From NCBI RefSeq assembly GCF_014196625.1, contig NZ_JACIDZ010000010.1:143088-207087 (forward strand): a stretch of 64,000 nucleotides of DNA, written 5' to 3'. A program made the translations under genes and the position numbers. Origin of the DNA: Martelella radicis (GTDB taxonomy: Bacteria > Pseudomonadota > Alphaproteobacteria > Rhizobiales > Rhizobiaceae). Shown here one piece after another: positions 9,367 to 18,124 of the stretch (position 1 is the stretch's first letter; each line of letters opens with the position of its first letter). The notes beneath the pieces were generated by a model. The model saw only the letters and a program-made list of their open reading frames with translations. It made no database searches and had not been told where the DNA came from.

Positions 9367-10154
9367 TGAGAACGCTGCTGTCGCTCCTCGCGCTCCTCGT
9401 TGTCCCCGCTCTTTCGCTGGCGCAGGAACAGGCGCCGGCCATCCAGCAGGAAACGCTGGAGATCGGCACCTCGACCAACGAGATCGCCATTACCTCGGAT
9501 TTCTCCGGCGCCGACCTGACCGTCTTCGGCGCGATCAACGACGCCGATCCGATCCTCCTGTCGAAGGGCGGTTATGACATCGTGGTGATCCTTGAGGGCC
9601 CGAAGGCTGAGGCCGATGTGCGCCGCAAGGAGCGGGTCTTCGGCATCTGGATCAACCGACAGACCATTTCCTTCGAGCATGTGCCGCGCTCCTATTCGAT
9701 CTCCAGCACGCGCCCGCTTGACGACGTTACCTCGCCGCAAGCGCTGAATTCCGGCGGCATCGGCGTATCGCACCTGCGCATTTCGCCGGTCGGCTATTTC
9801 GGCGATGCCAGCGATGTCGCCACTTTCCGCCAGGCGATGCTCCGGCTGAACGCGGCCGACGGGCTTTACGATACGGAAGATGACGGCGTGAAATTCGTCT
9901 CCAACAGCCTGTTTCGCGCAAGCCTCAGACTGCCGGTGAACATTCCCGAAGGCACCCACACGGTGCAGGCCTATCTGTTCAAGGAAGGGCGGCAGATCTC
10001 GACCCAGAACCTGCCGCTGAATGTGGTCAAGACCGGGCTTGAGGCCCAGCTGACCACCGCCGCCCACGAATACCCGCTGTTCTACGGCCTCGGCGCCGTG
10101 TTCATCGCGCTGTTCTCCGGCTGGTTCGCAAGCGTCGTCTTCAGGAAGAACTGA
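9363..10154 (+). CDS. TIGR02186 family membrane-anchored periplasmic protein
   Basis: A 263-residue protein of unknown function, coupled by ATGA overlap to the TSUP exporter gene. It has a signal peptide (LLSLLALLVVPALSLAQ), a soluble periplasmic region rich in beta structure with GIGVSHLRISPVGYFGDASD, and a single C-terminal transmembrane helix (FYGLGAVFIALFSGWFASVVF), so it is likely anchored in the inner membrane facing the periplasm. The fixed partnership with TauE/SafE suggests an accessory role in export of a sulfur compound; this is inference from neighbourhood. The larger frame beginning at 8733 is only a read-back into the exporter gene. Confidence 0.85.
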   Translation: MMRTLLSLLALLVVPALSLAQEQAPAIQQETLEIGTSTNEIAITSDFSGADLTVFGAINDADPILLSKGGYDIVVILEGPKAEADVRRKERVFGIWINRQTISFEHVPRSYSISSTRPLDDVTSPQALNSGGIGVSHLRISPVGYFGDASDVATFRQAMLRLNAADGLYDTEDDGVKFVSNSLFRASLRLPVNIPEGTHTVQAYLFKEGRQISTQNLPLNVVKTGLEAQLTTAAHEYPLFYGLGAVFIALFSGWFASVVFRKN

Positions 10155-10165
10155 GGTTCCGGTTT

Positions 10166-10879
10166 CTACCCGGCGAGCGCCGCAAAAGGCAGGGCATAGA
10201 CCCTGTCCGGCCCCAGCATGTGGACGGTGAGCGCCGCGCGGTCGAACAGGCCGGCAAAGGCCCTGTGACGGAGATCGAGACCGCCGCGCGTGGTGGCAAA
10301 GGCCGGCAGGATCAGCCGGTTTTCGTCCGCCGCGAAACAGGGCCGCCGAACGGACTTTCCCGGCCGGCTGAGCGTGGCCGAGGGGTGAAGATGGCCGCAG
10401 ATTTCCGCTTTTCCCCGTCGCGACGGTTCGTGGCGGAAGATCAGCCCATCGCATGTCCATTCGTCGAAGACGCGGCCCGGCAGGCCGGAAACGCCGTCGG
10501 GATCGTGATTGCCGTTGATCCACACCCAATCACGGCCTGCGGCAAGCGCCGAAAGCGCCGCGCGGTGATCATCCGCCATCTCCCGCGCGCCGACGCGGTC
10601 GTGAAAATTGTCGCCGAGCGAGACGACGCGCGCCGGACGGTAGCGCGCGATAACGGCTGAAAGGCTGGCAAGCTGACGCGCGGTATCATAGGGCGGCACG
10701 AAAAAGCCGCGCCGGGCATGCGCCGCACCGCGCTCGAGGTGAAGATCGGAGACGACCAGCAGCGAGAGCGCCTGGAAAAACAGCGCACCGGAGCAATCGA
10801 ACACGACCGGATGGCCGGCAAAACGCGGCCCGGTGTCGTCGAAACGCTCGTTCTCCAGAGATGCTGTGCTCAAGCTCAT
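10166..10879 (-). CDS. pdeM: Ligase-associated DNA repair metallophosphoesterase PdeM
   Basis: A 237-residue calcineurin-like metallophosphoesterase. The metal-binding motifs are visible in order: SDLHLERG near 44, GDNFHDR near 93, GNHD near 123, and GHLHPSA near 160. PdeM belongs to a bacterial DNA repair set with the Lhr-type helicase, an ATP-dependent ligase and an MBL-fold exonuclease. Here it overlaps the upstream helicase gene by four bases (ATGA), so they are co-translated. No ligase or exonuclease gene of the set lies in the window. It ends 11 bases from the convergent TIGR02186 gene. Confidence 0.92.
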   Translation of the reverse strand: MSLSTASLENERFDDTGPRFAGHPVVFDCSGALFFQALSLLVVSDLHLERGAAHARRGFFVPPYDTARQLASLSAVIARYRPARVVSLGDNFHDRVGAREMADDHRAALSALAAGRDWVWINGNHDPDGVSGLPGRVFDEWTCDGLIFRHEPSRRGKAEICGHLHPSATLSRPGKSVRRPCFAADENRLILPAFATTRGGLDLRHRAFAGLFDRAALTVHMLGPDRVYALPFAALAG

Positions 10880-13422
10880 GCGCCGGTTTCGTCCTGTCTT
10901 TCGTGGCGGGCATCTTCGTTCTCCGCCGCCTCGAGGGCTGCCGCCAGTTCGTCGACAGCCTCGCGCAGCACCGCCTCGCCGGCCCCGCCATTGACGCTTT
11001 CGCGACCGATTTCCAGAAGCACCGGCACGGCGAGCGGCGAGACGCGCGTGAGCCGATAATGCGTCAGATGGCCCTTGATTCGTTGAAGCATTGTGCCAAG
11101 GCGGGCGATATCCAGCAAGCCGGAAGCCGCGTCCGCGCGGGTCGCCTGCAACAGGATGTGATCCGGCTCGTGGCTTCTCAAGACGTCATAGATCAGGTCG
11201 GCCGACACCGTCATCTGCCGGCCGGTCTTCTCCTTGCCGGGATAGCGCCGCTCGATCAGCCCGGCGATCGTGGCGCAGGCCCGGAAGGTGCGTTTGAGCA
11301 TGTAGCTTTCATCGAGCCAGGCCTCGAGATCATCGCCCAGCATGTCCTCGTCGAACAGCGTCTTCAGGTCGAGCGCGCCCGAGGCGAGCATCGCGCCGAT
11401 ATCCTTCAGCCCCCATACGGCGAGCGAATAATCCGTCGACACGAACCCCGTCGGCTGTGCGCCCGCCCGCTCCAGCCGGCGGGTCAGGAGCATGCCAAGC
11501 GTCTGGTGTGCAAGCCTGCCCTCGAAGGGATAGGCGACCATGTAGAAGCGGTTTTCCAGCGGAAAGGTCTCGACCAGCAGCTCGCCGCGTTTCGGCAGAT
11601 GCGAATGCTTTTCCTGCAGCGAAAGCCATTCGCGCACGGAGGCGGGCAGCACCTTGCGCCGCTCCTCGTCATCCAGCATGGCGCGCACGCCGTCCGCCAG
11701 AAAGGTCGACAGCGGAAACTTGCCGCCGGCATAGGCCGGAATCTTCGGATCGCTGTCGAAGGCGGCGGATGCCATGCATTCGTTTTCCCTCAAGCCTTCG
11801 AAGCGCAGCACCTTGCCGGCGAACAGGAAGGTGTCGCCGGGCCTGAGCATCTCGACGAAATATTCCTCGACCTCGCCCAGCACCGCGCCGCCGCGCAAGG
11901 GACCGCCGCGTTTGCCCGGGCGCACAAGCCTGATCTTCAGCATCGGCATCTCGACGATGGTGCCGAGGTTCAGCCGGTACTGGCGGGCGAAATCCGGGTG
12001 GGTCAGACGATAGAGCCCGTCGGCGGTCTTTCTGATCTTGGCATAGCGCTCATAGGTGCGAAGCGCATAGCCACCGGTGGCGACAAAATCGACCACGCGG
12101 AAAAAAGTCTCACGGGCGAGCCCGTGATAGGGCAGCGCCGAGCGCACCTCGTCAAACAGCAGGCCCGGATTGAAGGGGCCGGCGCAGGCCATGCCGAGCA
12201 CGTGCTGGGCCAGAACATCGAGCGCGCCGTCGCCAATCGGCGGGCTATCCTGCGCGCCGACATAATTGGCATCGAGCGCCGCCTGACATTCCATCACCTC
12301 GAACCGGTTGGCCGGCACCAGAATGGCGCGGCTCGGCTCGTCCATGCGGTGATTGGCGCGACCGATACGCTGGGCCAGCCGGCTTGCGCCCTTCGGCGCG
12401 CCGATATGCATCACAAGGTCGATATCGCCCCAGTCGATGCCGAGGTCGAGCGTCGATGTGGCGACAACGGCGCAGAGCCTGCCGGCCGCCATCGCCGCCT
12501 CCACCTTGCGGCGCTGGCCGACATCGAGCGAGCCGTGATGCAGGGCGATTGGCAGATTGTCGTCATTGATGGACCAGAGTTCCTGGAACACGATCTCCGC
12601 CTGCGAGCGGGTGTTGACGAAGATCAGCGTCATCTTGCGCCGTTTCAGTTCCGCGTAGATGTCTGGCGCGGCATAGCGCGCCGAGTGACCGGACCAGGGG
12701 ATGCGCTGCGATGCCTTCAGGATGGTGATCTCGGGCCGCGCGCCGCCGGCAACGGTGATCAGCCCGGCATGGGGCGGGTCCACCTCGCCGGTCTGGGCCA
12801 CCAGCCAGCGCTGCAACTCCTTCGGATCGGAGACCGTGGCCGAGAGGCCGATCGCCGTCAGTTCCGGGCGCAGCCGCCTCAACCGCGCAAGGCCGAGCGA
12901 CAGGAGATGGCCGCGCTTGGAGGTGACCAACGAATGCAGTTCGTCGAAGATCACGAAGCGCAGATCCTCGAAGAAGCGGTCGGCGTCCTTGCCGGCCAGC
13001 AAGAGCGCGAGCTGTTCCGGCGTCGTCAGCAGGATATCCGGCGGTTTCAGGCGCTGGCGCTGGCGCTTGGCCTGCGGCGTGTCGCCGGTGCGGGTCTCCA
13101 TGGTGATGGGAAGTCCGCTTTCGGTGACCGGCTGTTCCAGATTGCGGGCGATATCGACGGCCAGCGCCTTCAGCGGCGAGATATAGAGCGTATGGACCCC
13201 GCGCGGCCGCGTTCCGGGCTTCACCGGGCCTCGGGCGTCAAGATCGGCAAGCGCGGGCAGGAAGCCAGCCAGCGTCTTGCCTGCGCCGGTGGGCGCGATC
13301 AGCAGCATGTCCTCGCCGCCGCCTGCGCGCCTGAGCAGGTCCAGCTGGTGCGCGCGGGGCTGCCAGCCCTTCGCGGCGAACCAGCGGCGAAAGCGCTCCG
13401 GCAATGTTTCCGTTTCGTTCAT
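10876..13422 (-). CDS. Ligase-associated DEXH-box helicase (Lhr-type)
   Basis: An 848-residue superfamily 2 helicase. Walker A is APTGAGKTLAGFLP near residues 43-56, motif II is FDELHSL near 165, SATVSD is motif III, and the helicase C domain has VATSTLDLGIDWGDIDLV and AQRIGRANH (motif VI). The C-terminal region carries the Lhr-specific winged helix and beta-barrel core. The length fits the Lhr-C-terminal-less, ligase-associated class. It is expected to unwind or remodel damaged DNA in the cytoplasm together with PdeM, which it overlaps by 4 bp. The long plus-strand frame opposite this gene is a composition shadow. Confidence 0.93.
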   Translation of the reverse strand: MNETETLPERFRRWFAAKGWQPRAHQLDLLRRAGGGEDMLLIAPTGAGKTLAGFLPALADLDARGPVKPGTRPRGVHTLYISPLKALAVDIARNLEQPVTESGLPITMETRTGDTPQAKRQRQRLKPPDILLTTPEQLALLLAGKDADRFFEDLRFVIFDELHSLVTSKRGHLLSLGLARLRRLRPELTAIGLSATVSDPKELQRWLVAQTGEVDPPHAGLITVAGGARPEITILKASQRIPWSGHSARYAAPDIYAELKRRKMTLIFVNTRSQAEIVFQELWSINDDNLPIALHHGSLDVGQRRKVEAAMAAGRLCAVVATSTLDLGIDWGDIDLVMHIGAPKGASRLAQRIGRANHRMDEPSRAILVPANRFEVMECQAALDANYVGAQDSPPIGDGALDVLAQHVLGMACAGPFNPGLLFDEVRSALPYHGLARETFFRVVDFVATGGYALRTYERYAKIRKTADGLYRLTHPDFARQYRLNLGTIVEMPMLKIRLVRPGKRGGPLRGGAVLGEVEEYFVEMLRPGDTFLFAGKVLRFEGLRENECMASAAFDSDPKIPAYAGGKFPLSTFLADGVRAMLDDEERRKVLPASVREWLSLQEKHSHLPKRGELLVETFPLENRFYMVAYPFEGRLAHQTLGMLLTRRLERAGAQPTGFVSTDYSLAVWGLKDIGAMLASGALDLKTLFDEDMLGDDLEAWLDESYMLKRTFRACATIAGLIERRYPGKEKTGRQMTVSADLIYDVLRSHEPDHILLQATRADAASGLLDIARLGTMLQRIKGHLTHYRLTRVSPLAVPVLLEIGRESVNGGAGEAVLREAVDELAAALEAAENEDARHERQDETGA

Positions 13423-13464
13423 GAGGCCACGATTACAGGAAACAGTGCCAAGGGAAAGGCTTTT

Positions 13465-14100
13465 CTACATCGCGATATAGCGGTCGCGGCGATGGTTGAA
13501 GGCGAGGATGAGGTTGATGACCAGCGCGCCGGCAATCGAGCAGGCGATGATGAAAGGCGTTGCCACGAAGAAGGAGAGCACCAGCACCATGCCGTCGAGG
13601 CCAAGCTGGACATAGCCGGCCTTGAAGCCGAACCGGTCTTGCAGGAACAGCGCCAATATGCCGAAGCCGCCGAGACTGGCGCTGTGGCGAAAGAAGATCA
13701 GAAGCGCTGTCCCGACCAGCGCGCCGCCGAAGAGGCCGGCGGCCAGCGGATGGGTCTCGCCGATCGTCAGGAAGCGCGGGATGATGCCGGTCAGCACAGA
13801 GGTAAGGCCGACAGCAATGAAGGTCTTCAGCGTAAAAGCGAGGCCCAGCCGCTTGAAGGCGAAATAATAGAACGGCAGGTTGACCGCAAAGAAGGCGAGC
13901 CCGAAGCCGATGCCGGTCGAATAGACCAGCAGAAAGGCAAGGCCCGCCGTGCCGCCGGTCAGAAGCCCGCCGGCCTTCAGCACCAGAACGCCGAGCGAGG
14001 CGAGCATCGCGCCGGTGACGATGCCCTGGACATCCTCAAGCACCGAATGGCTTTCGGAGGTGGAATTGAGGATGCTTCTGAGAAACCTGTTTTCTGACAC
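13465..14100 (-). CDS. YitT family membrane protein
   Basis: About 211 residues with five to six hydrophobic segments and the family features EDVQGIVTGAMLASLGVLVLK and GLLTGGTAGLAFLL. YitT/YczE proteins are polytopic inner-membrane proteins of unknown function. The annotated start is GTG 14100 (VSENRFLRS). The frame is open to a TTG at 14214, but those codons have no family character. No convincing ribosome site is seen, so the start is uncertain. It lies downstream of the XRE gene on the same strand with a hairpin between them. Confidence 0.8.
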   Translation of the reverse strand: MSENRFLRSILNSTSESHSVLEDVQGIVTGAMLASLGVLVLKAGGLLTGGTAGLAFLLVYSTGIGFGLAFFAVNLPFYYFAFKRLGLAFTLKTFIAVGLTSVLTGIIPRFLTIGETHPLAAGLFGGALVGTALLIFFRHSASLGGFGILALFLQDRFGFKAGYVQLGLDGMVLVLSFFVATPFIIACSIAGALVINLILAFNHRRDRYIAM

Positions 14101-14157
14101 GTGACGATCGTCCGGCTGGAACAGGAGCCCCGACAGGGCGCTCCCGACATGACATGA

Positions 14158-14181
14158 CCGGGACGCGGACACGCATCCCGG
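14158..14181 (-). terminator. Hairpin after the XRE gene
   Basis: Ten-base arms CCGGGACGCG and CGCATCCCGG with one mismatch and a GACA loop, located 38 bases past the stop of the minus-strand XRE gene. There is no T tract, so it may be a weak terminator or an mRNA-protecting hairpin. Confidence 0.4.
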
Positions 14182-14218
14182 CCTCTTCTTCAACCAAAAC
14201 GGGGCACTCGTCAAATCC

Positions 14219-14524
14219 TCAGACGACGTCGTCCTGGTTGACGCGGCCGCCCTCGCCTTCCCAGTTGAGGATGCGGCGGGTTTCGCTCTCGGTGAACTTC
14301 AGGCGGATGCCGACGCCGCCCTCTTTCTCTTCCGGCAGGAAGACGACGCCGAGCGCCTCGAGCGTGGCCTTCAGCTTGTCGCGGCTGGCTTCGCCGAATT
14401 CCGCCGTGCCGTTTTCGAATGCGACGATCTTGTCTTCGGCAAGACCACTTTCCTGGGCAAGCGCCTCGCGGTCGATATGGGCGAGGATACGGGCAGCGTG
14501 ACAGAGTTCCGGTGTCAGGGTCAT
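14219..14524 (-). CDS. Small XRE-type helix-turn-helix regulator
   Basis: A 101-residue protein with a single Cro/CI-type HTH: CHAARILAHIDREALAQESGLAEDKIVAFENG, near residues 8-40. The fold continues to ALGVVFLPEEKEGGVGIRLKF, a tail typical of short rhizobial XRE regulators whose targets are unknown. The start is secured by AAGGAGG seven bases before ATG 14524. It follows the methyltransferase gene on the same strand by about 50 bases, so the two may share a transcript. Confidence 0.82.
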   Translation of the reverse strand: MTLTPELCHAARILAHIDREALAQESGLAEDKIVAFENGTAEFGEASRDKLKATLEALGVVFLPEEKEGGVGIRLKFTESETRRILNWEGEGGRVNQDDVV

Positions 14525-14572
14525 GACGGGCCTCCTTGGTGAGGTTTCAAGAAATACCTCGTCTGGAACGCG

Positions 14573-15526
14573 TCATGCGGGCCGGATGTTCCGTTCCGCC
14601 AGAAACAGGATGCCCGGCACCGGCTCGCCGGCGTCCTTGCGCAATACCGTGCTGCGCTCCGCCTTCAAGGACAGGCCGGCCTGCGCAAGAAGTTTCCTGA
14701 CATAGGCCGCGGAATGCGCGTAGCGCAGCGAGGCAAGCAGGGTGAAATCGCTTCCCGGCTCCCCGGCCTCCACCGAAAACAGGAAGAGCCCGTTTGGTGC
14801 AATCAGCGCCCTGACGTTTTCCATCAGGCTTTCAAGACCGCCGAGATACATCAGCACGTCTGCCGCGATCACCAGATCGGCGCGCTGCCATGGCATGCCT
14901 TCGGCGAAGAGGCCGCTTTCTTCCGGCGTCAGCAGCAGGTCGGCCTGCGCCAGCACGGCATAGAGCCCCTTTTCCTCCGCTTTCTGCAGCATGTTCTGCG
15001 ACAGATCGAAACCCTCAAGCCGGGTGACGCGCTCTGAGAACGCCTCGCCCGAAAGCCCCGTGCCGCAGCCGAGATCGACAGCCAGCGCAAACTGCCGGTC
15101 AGCGCCCTCCATTTCGGCAAGAAGCGCGGCAAGGTGCTGAGGCGCGCTGTAATCGAGCCGTTCCGTCAGTGCCTCGTCGAAGTGTTCGGCATAGGAATCA
15201 AACAGCGCCTCGACATAGCGACCGGGTGGATGGGCGGGCGCACGCGCAGCGCCGAGCACGGCCAGCTTCATCCGCGCGGCGAAAATGTCGTCATCATCCA
15301 GTTTCTCGAGGATTTCGAGCGTTTCGATCGCGCGATCGGTCTCGCCCGCATGTTCGAGATAGGCAGCAAGCATGGCAAGGCCCGCCGGCCAGTCGGGCGC
15401 AAGGTCAAGCGCCTGTTCCATCAGATCGGCGGCGGCGGCGAATTCGCCGGCCTCATCCAGCATGCGCGCATAATCGGCGCGGCGGTCGGCGATCAGATCG
15501 CCGGAGGAGAAGAATAAGATGTTCAA
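14573..15526 (-). CDS. TPR-containing SAM-dependent methyltransferase
   Basis: Roughly 317 residues. The N-terminal 110 residues form tetratricopeptide-like helices (ADYARMLDEAGEFAAAADLMEQALDLAP). The C-terminal two thirds are a class I methyltransferase with motif I VDLGCGTGLSGEAF, then GFDLSQNML and LVIAADVLMYLGG. It acts in the cytoplasm; the substrate is unknown. The start is uncertain: candidates in frame are TTG 15526 and TTG 15586, and no strong ribosome site is seen. Homologues usually begin near LFLSSGDLIADRR, which favours the shorter form. Confidence 0.75.
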   Translation of the reverse strand: MNILFFSSGDLIADRRADYARMLDEAGEFAAAADLMEQALDLAPDWPAGLAMLAAYLEHAGETDRAIETLEILEKLDDDDIFAARMKLAVLGAARAPAHPPGRYVEALFDSYAEHFDEALTERLDYSAPQHLAALLAEMEGADRQFALAVDLGCGTGLSGEAFSERVTRLEGFDLSQNMLQKAEEKGLYAVLAQADLLLTPEESGLFAEGMPWQRADLVIAADVLMYLGGLESLMENVRALIAPNGLFLFSVEAGEPGSDFTLLASLRYAHSAAYVRKLLAQAGLSLKAERSTVLRKDAGEPVPGILFLAERNIRPA

Positions 15527-15686
15527 ATGGTTCGGGACCGGACAATTGGGCTGATCGCCAATGTCGTTTTTTCCGGCGAAAAGCAAGCGGAATTGCGCGC
15601 AAGGCCTTGCCTTCTCCGCGAGCGGTTTCCATCTTGATTGCGCCCCAATGTCGCCTTAAGGACGGGCTGGAAAGAGGACGCGCGCT

Positions 15687-15953
15687 ATGAGCAATGAAGT
15701 CAATCGATTTTTGGGCGGTACCGTCGTCGGCACGATCGTCAGGCTGCTGGTGGTCTCGCTGATCGTCGGCTTCATCTTCTCCGCGCTCAATATCCACCCG
15801 CTCGACATCTGGTATGGCGTCATCGATTTCTTCGGCAATCTCTGGCGGCGCGGCTTTGCTGCGCTCGGCGAGATCGGCCATTATTTCGTGCTCGGCGCCA
15901 TCATCGTCGTGCCCGTCTTCATCATCATCCGCATTCTGAGCTATCGCCGTTGA
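15687..15953 (+). CDS. DUF6460-type small membrane protein
   Basis: 88 residues with two hydrophobic helices (VRLLVVSLIVGFIFSAL near 18-34 and FVLGAIIVVPVFIIIRIL near 67-84) around a tryptophan-containing linker. It looks like the DUF6460 family, which is confined to alphaproteobacteria and has no known function. It overlaps the next gene by TTGA, so the two are probably translated together. Confidence 0.72.
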   Translation: MSNEVNRFLGGTVVGTIVRLLVVSLIVGFIFSALNIHPLDIWYGVIDFFGNLWRRGFAALGEIGHYFVLGAIIVVPVFIIIRILSYRR

Positions 15954-16441
15954 CCCTATCCACGACCAGCCGCCGGGCCTTCGCGCTTTCAATCCTCGCA
16001 ATCGGGCTTTCGGCCTGCGGTCTCTTCTCCGGCAGCGGCCTGCCGCGCGGGGATGTCAGCGCCACAGCGATGACCTCCACATTCCTGCCCTGGGTCAATG
16101 AGCTGAGGGAAAGCCGCGGCCTTGCCCCGGTCAGCGCGTCCAGAACCTGCAACGCGGTTGCTTCCGACCAGGCGAGCCGCATGGCCCTTGCCGACAGGAT
16201 GAACCACATCACCGGTCCGGAAAGCGTTGCCGCGCGCTTCAAGCGCAACGACCTGCCGCTGCCGGCAGCCGAAAACATCGCCATGCATCAGGCAACGCCC
16301 GAGCGCGCCTTCCAGGCCTGGGTGGCGTCGCCGAAGCATCTGGAGAATATGCTGGGAAATTATTCCCATCTTGGCGTAGCCAAGGCGACAAGCCCGAAGT
16401 CCGGCAACACGCCCTTCTGGTCCATGTGCCTCAGCAGCTAG
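15950..16441 (+). CDS. CAP-domain (SCP/PR1) lipoprotein
   Basis: 163 residues beginning with a TTG that overlaps the previous stop. An N-terminal lipobox LSACGLF places the acylated cysteine at residue 23. The mature part is a CAP domain: FLPWVNELRESRGLAPVSASRTCNAVASDQASRMALADRMNH, then AAENIAM and WVASPKHLENML. Bacterial CAP proteins are envelope proteins of mostly unknown activity. The gene is convergent with pyrD and overlaps its 3' end by four bases. Confidence 0.82.
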   Translation: MTLSTTSRRAFALSILAIGLSACGLFSGSGLPRGDVSATAMTSTFLPWVNELRESRGLAPVSASRTCNAVASDQASRMALADRMNHITGPESVAARFKRNDLPLPAAENIAMHQATPERAFQAWVASPKHLENMLGNYSHLGVAKATSPKSGNTPFWSMCLSS

Positions 16442-17520
16442 ACTTGAAAGGGCTTGGCGGCCCATTCATCGACGGACGTGTCGCGCAACTCGCGAAGCGA
16501 TGACGCGCCGTCCGCCTCAAGCGCATCCAGCATCGCGGCAAGACTGTCGGCGATCAGCTGCGGCCCCTCATAGACCATGCCCGAATAGATCTGCACCAGA
16601 TCCGCGCCGGCGCGGATCTTTTCAAGCGCGCGGGCGCCGGTCGAGACACCGCCAACGCCGATGATCACCTTTTCCGGCCCAAGGCGCTTTCTGACGCGCG
16701 CCAGAAGCGCCGTCGAGCGTTCAAACAGCGGCGCGCCGGAAAGCCCGCCGCTCTCGCCCGCCAGTCTTGCGTCCGTCAGGCCGTCACGCGCAAGCGTGGT
16801 GTTGGAAGCGATCACGCCGTCGAGCGTGCTTGCCGCGACCTCGGCAATGATATCGTCAAGCCCTGCCTCGGTGAGGTCCGGCGCGATCTTGAGGAAGACT
16901 GGCACGCGCCGCTCGGCTTTCTCGCGCGCTTCGCCCACGGCATCGAGCAGCCGCGCCAATTGCTCACGCGCCTGCAGGTCTCTGAGGCCCGGCGTGTTGG
17001 GCGAGGAAATGTTGACGGTGAGATAATCGGCAAGCGGGGAGAAACGGTCGATGCCGGCGACATAGTCGGCAATCCGGTCTTCGGACGTCTTGTTCGCGCC
17101 GATATTGACACCGACGATCCCGCCTTTGCTGCGGCCTTCAAGCCGAGCGGCAAGCGCGGCATGGCCTTCATTGTTGAAGCCCATGCGGTTGATCACCGCC
17201 TCGTCCTTCACCAGCCGGAAAAGTCGGGGCTTCGGATTGCCCGGCTGCGGACGCGGCGTGACCGTGCCCACCTCCACATGGCCGAATCCGAGCTTCACCA
17301 GACCGTCGATCGCCTCGCCGTTCTTGTCGAGACCGGCGGCGACGCCGAGCGGATTGGCAAAGGACAGGCCGGCGGCCGAAACCGCAAGGCGCGGGTTCGC
17401 CGCATGACGCGCGCGCGGCATCAGGCCGGAAGCGATACCCTTGACGGTCAGCCCGTGGGCCACTTCCGGGTCAAGCAGGAAGACGGCGTTGCGCGCGCCG
17501 CATTTGAACAGGTTGATCAT
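16438..17520 (-). CDS. pyrD: Dihydroorotate dehydrogenase (quinone), class 2
   Basis: A 360-residue membrane-associated flavoenzyme of pyrimidine synthesis that oxidises dihydroorotate to orotate with quinone. The N-terminal helix typical of class 2 is present. FMN-binding and catalytic motifs include NPLGVAAGLDKNGEAIDGL near 57, FGHVEVGTVTPRPQPGNPKPRLFRL near 80, VNISSPNTPGLRDLQ near 170, and GVGGVSTG near 294. The length is normal. Its start overlaps the stop of the DUF952 gene (ATGA), so the two form an operon. Confidence 0.96.
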   Translation of the reverse strand: MINLFKCGARNAVFLLDPEVAHGLTVKGIASGLMPRARHAANPRLAVSAAGLSFANPLGVAAGLDKNGEAIDGLVKLGFGHVEVGTVTPRPQPGNPKPRLFRLVKDEAVINRMGFNNEGHAALAARLEGRSKGGIVGVNIGANKTSEDRIADYVAGIDRFSPLADYLTVNISSPNTPGLRDLQAREQLARLLDAVGEAREKAERRVPVFLKIAPDLTEAGLDDIIAEVAASTLDGVIASNTTLARDGLTDARLAGESGGLSGAPLFERSTALLARVRKRLGPEKVIIGVGGVSTGARALEKIRAGADLVQIYSGMVYEGPQLIADSLAAMLDALEADGASSLRELRDTSVDEWAAKPFQV

Positions 17521-17864
17521 GTGAGAAGCCCGCTGAAATCATGGCCGCCATCCGGCATCTCTGGGAGCGGTTTCTCCCAGAGAACCGCCGAAAAGGGGAG
17601 GACCGCATAAAGATGGGGAAAGAGAGCGCCGCCGCGCGACAGCTCGTATCTGAGCTTCGGGCCAAGCGCGTCGGGGTCGACTGCCACCAGCAGAAGATCG
17701 CGCTGGCCGGCAAAATGGCGGCGGGCAGTCTCTGCAACCTGTTCCGCCGTTGAAAAGTGAATGAACCCGTCGGAAAGATCGACCGCCGCCCCGTGATAGA
17801 CGCCGCTTGGCCGCGCGGCCTGCCATTCTTTGCGCTCGACAATCTTGAAAATCGGTTGCGACAT
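17517..17864 (-). CDS. DUF952 domain protein
   Basis: 115 residues covering a whole DUF952 domain: IFKIVERKEWQ at the start, GVYHGAAVDLSDGFIHFSTAEQV in the middle, and HLYAVLPFSAVLW near the end. The family is related in fold to glutathione S-transferase-like or ADP-ribosyltransferase-like domains but has no assigned reaction. It lies immediately upstream of pyrD with a 4-bp overlap, an arrangement widely kept in Rhizobiales. Confidence 0.88.
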   Translation of the reverse strand: MSQPIFKIVERKEWQAARPSGVYHGAAVDLSDGFIHFSTAEQVAETARRHFAGQRDLLLVAVDPDALGPKLRYELSRGGALFPHLYAVLPFSAVLWEKPLPEMPDGGHDFSGLLT

Positions 17865-18124
17865 GTGGATCGGCTCCCGGTGACATCATTGCGGCCCGGG
17901 TTTGAACCAGCGGGCGTCAAAAGTCCATGACAATTGAAACATGCCGCGCGAAAGCAACAGCAAAAGCCGGCTTTTCCATGCCGATCCCTTTTTTTCTATT
18001 GATATCCGGCTCAAACACGCGATCATGGAGAAGATTTTCGCCGTTTTGTTGCAGCATTGACGCGATCGTTCTATCACGTGACAAATGGCTGGGGTTGTGA
18101 CATTGCCTTTGGGAGGAGGCAGGA

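Noticed and set aside
10861..14097. 1078-codon plus-strand frame
   Set aside because: It lies opposite the Lhr-type helicase and YitT genes and gives a His/Arg/Gln-rich protein without domains; a composition shadow of GC-rich coding DNA.
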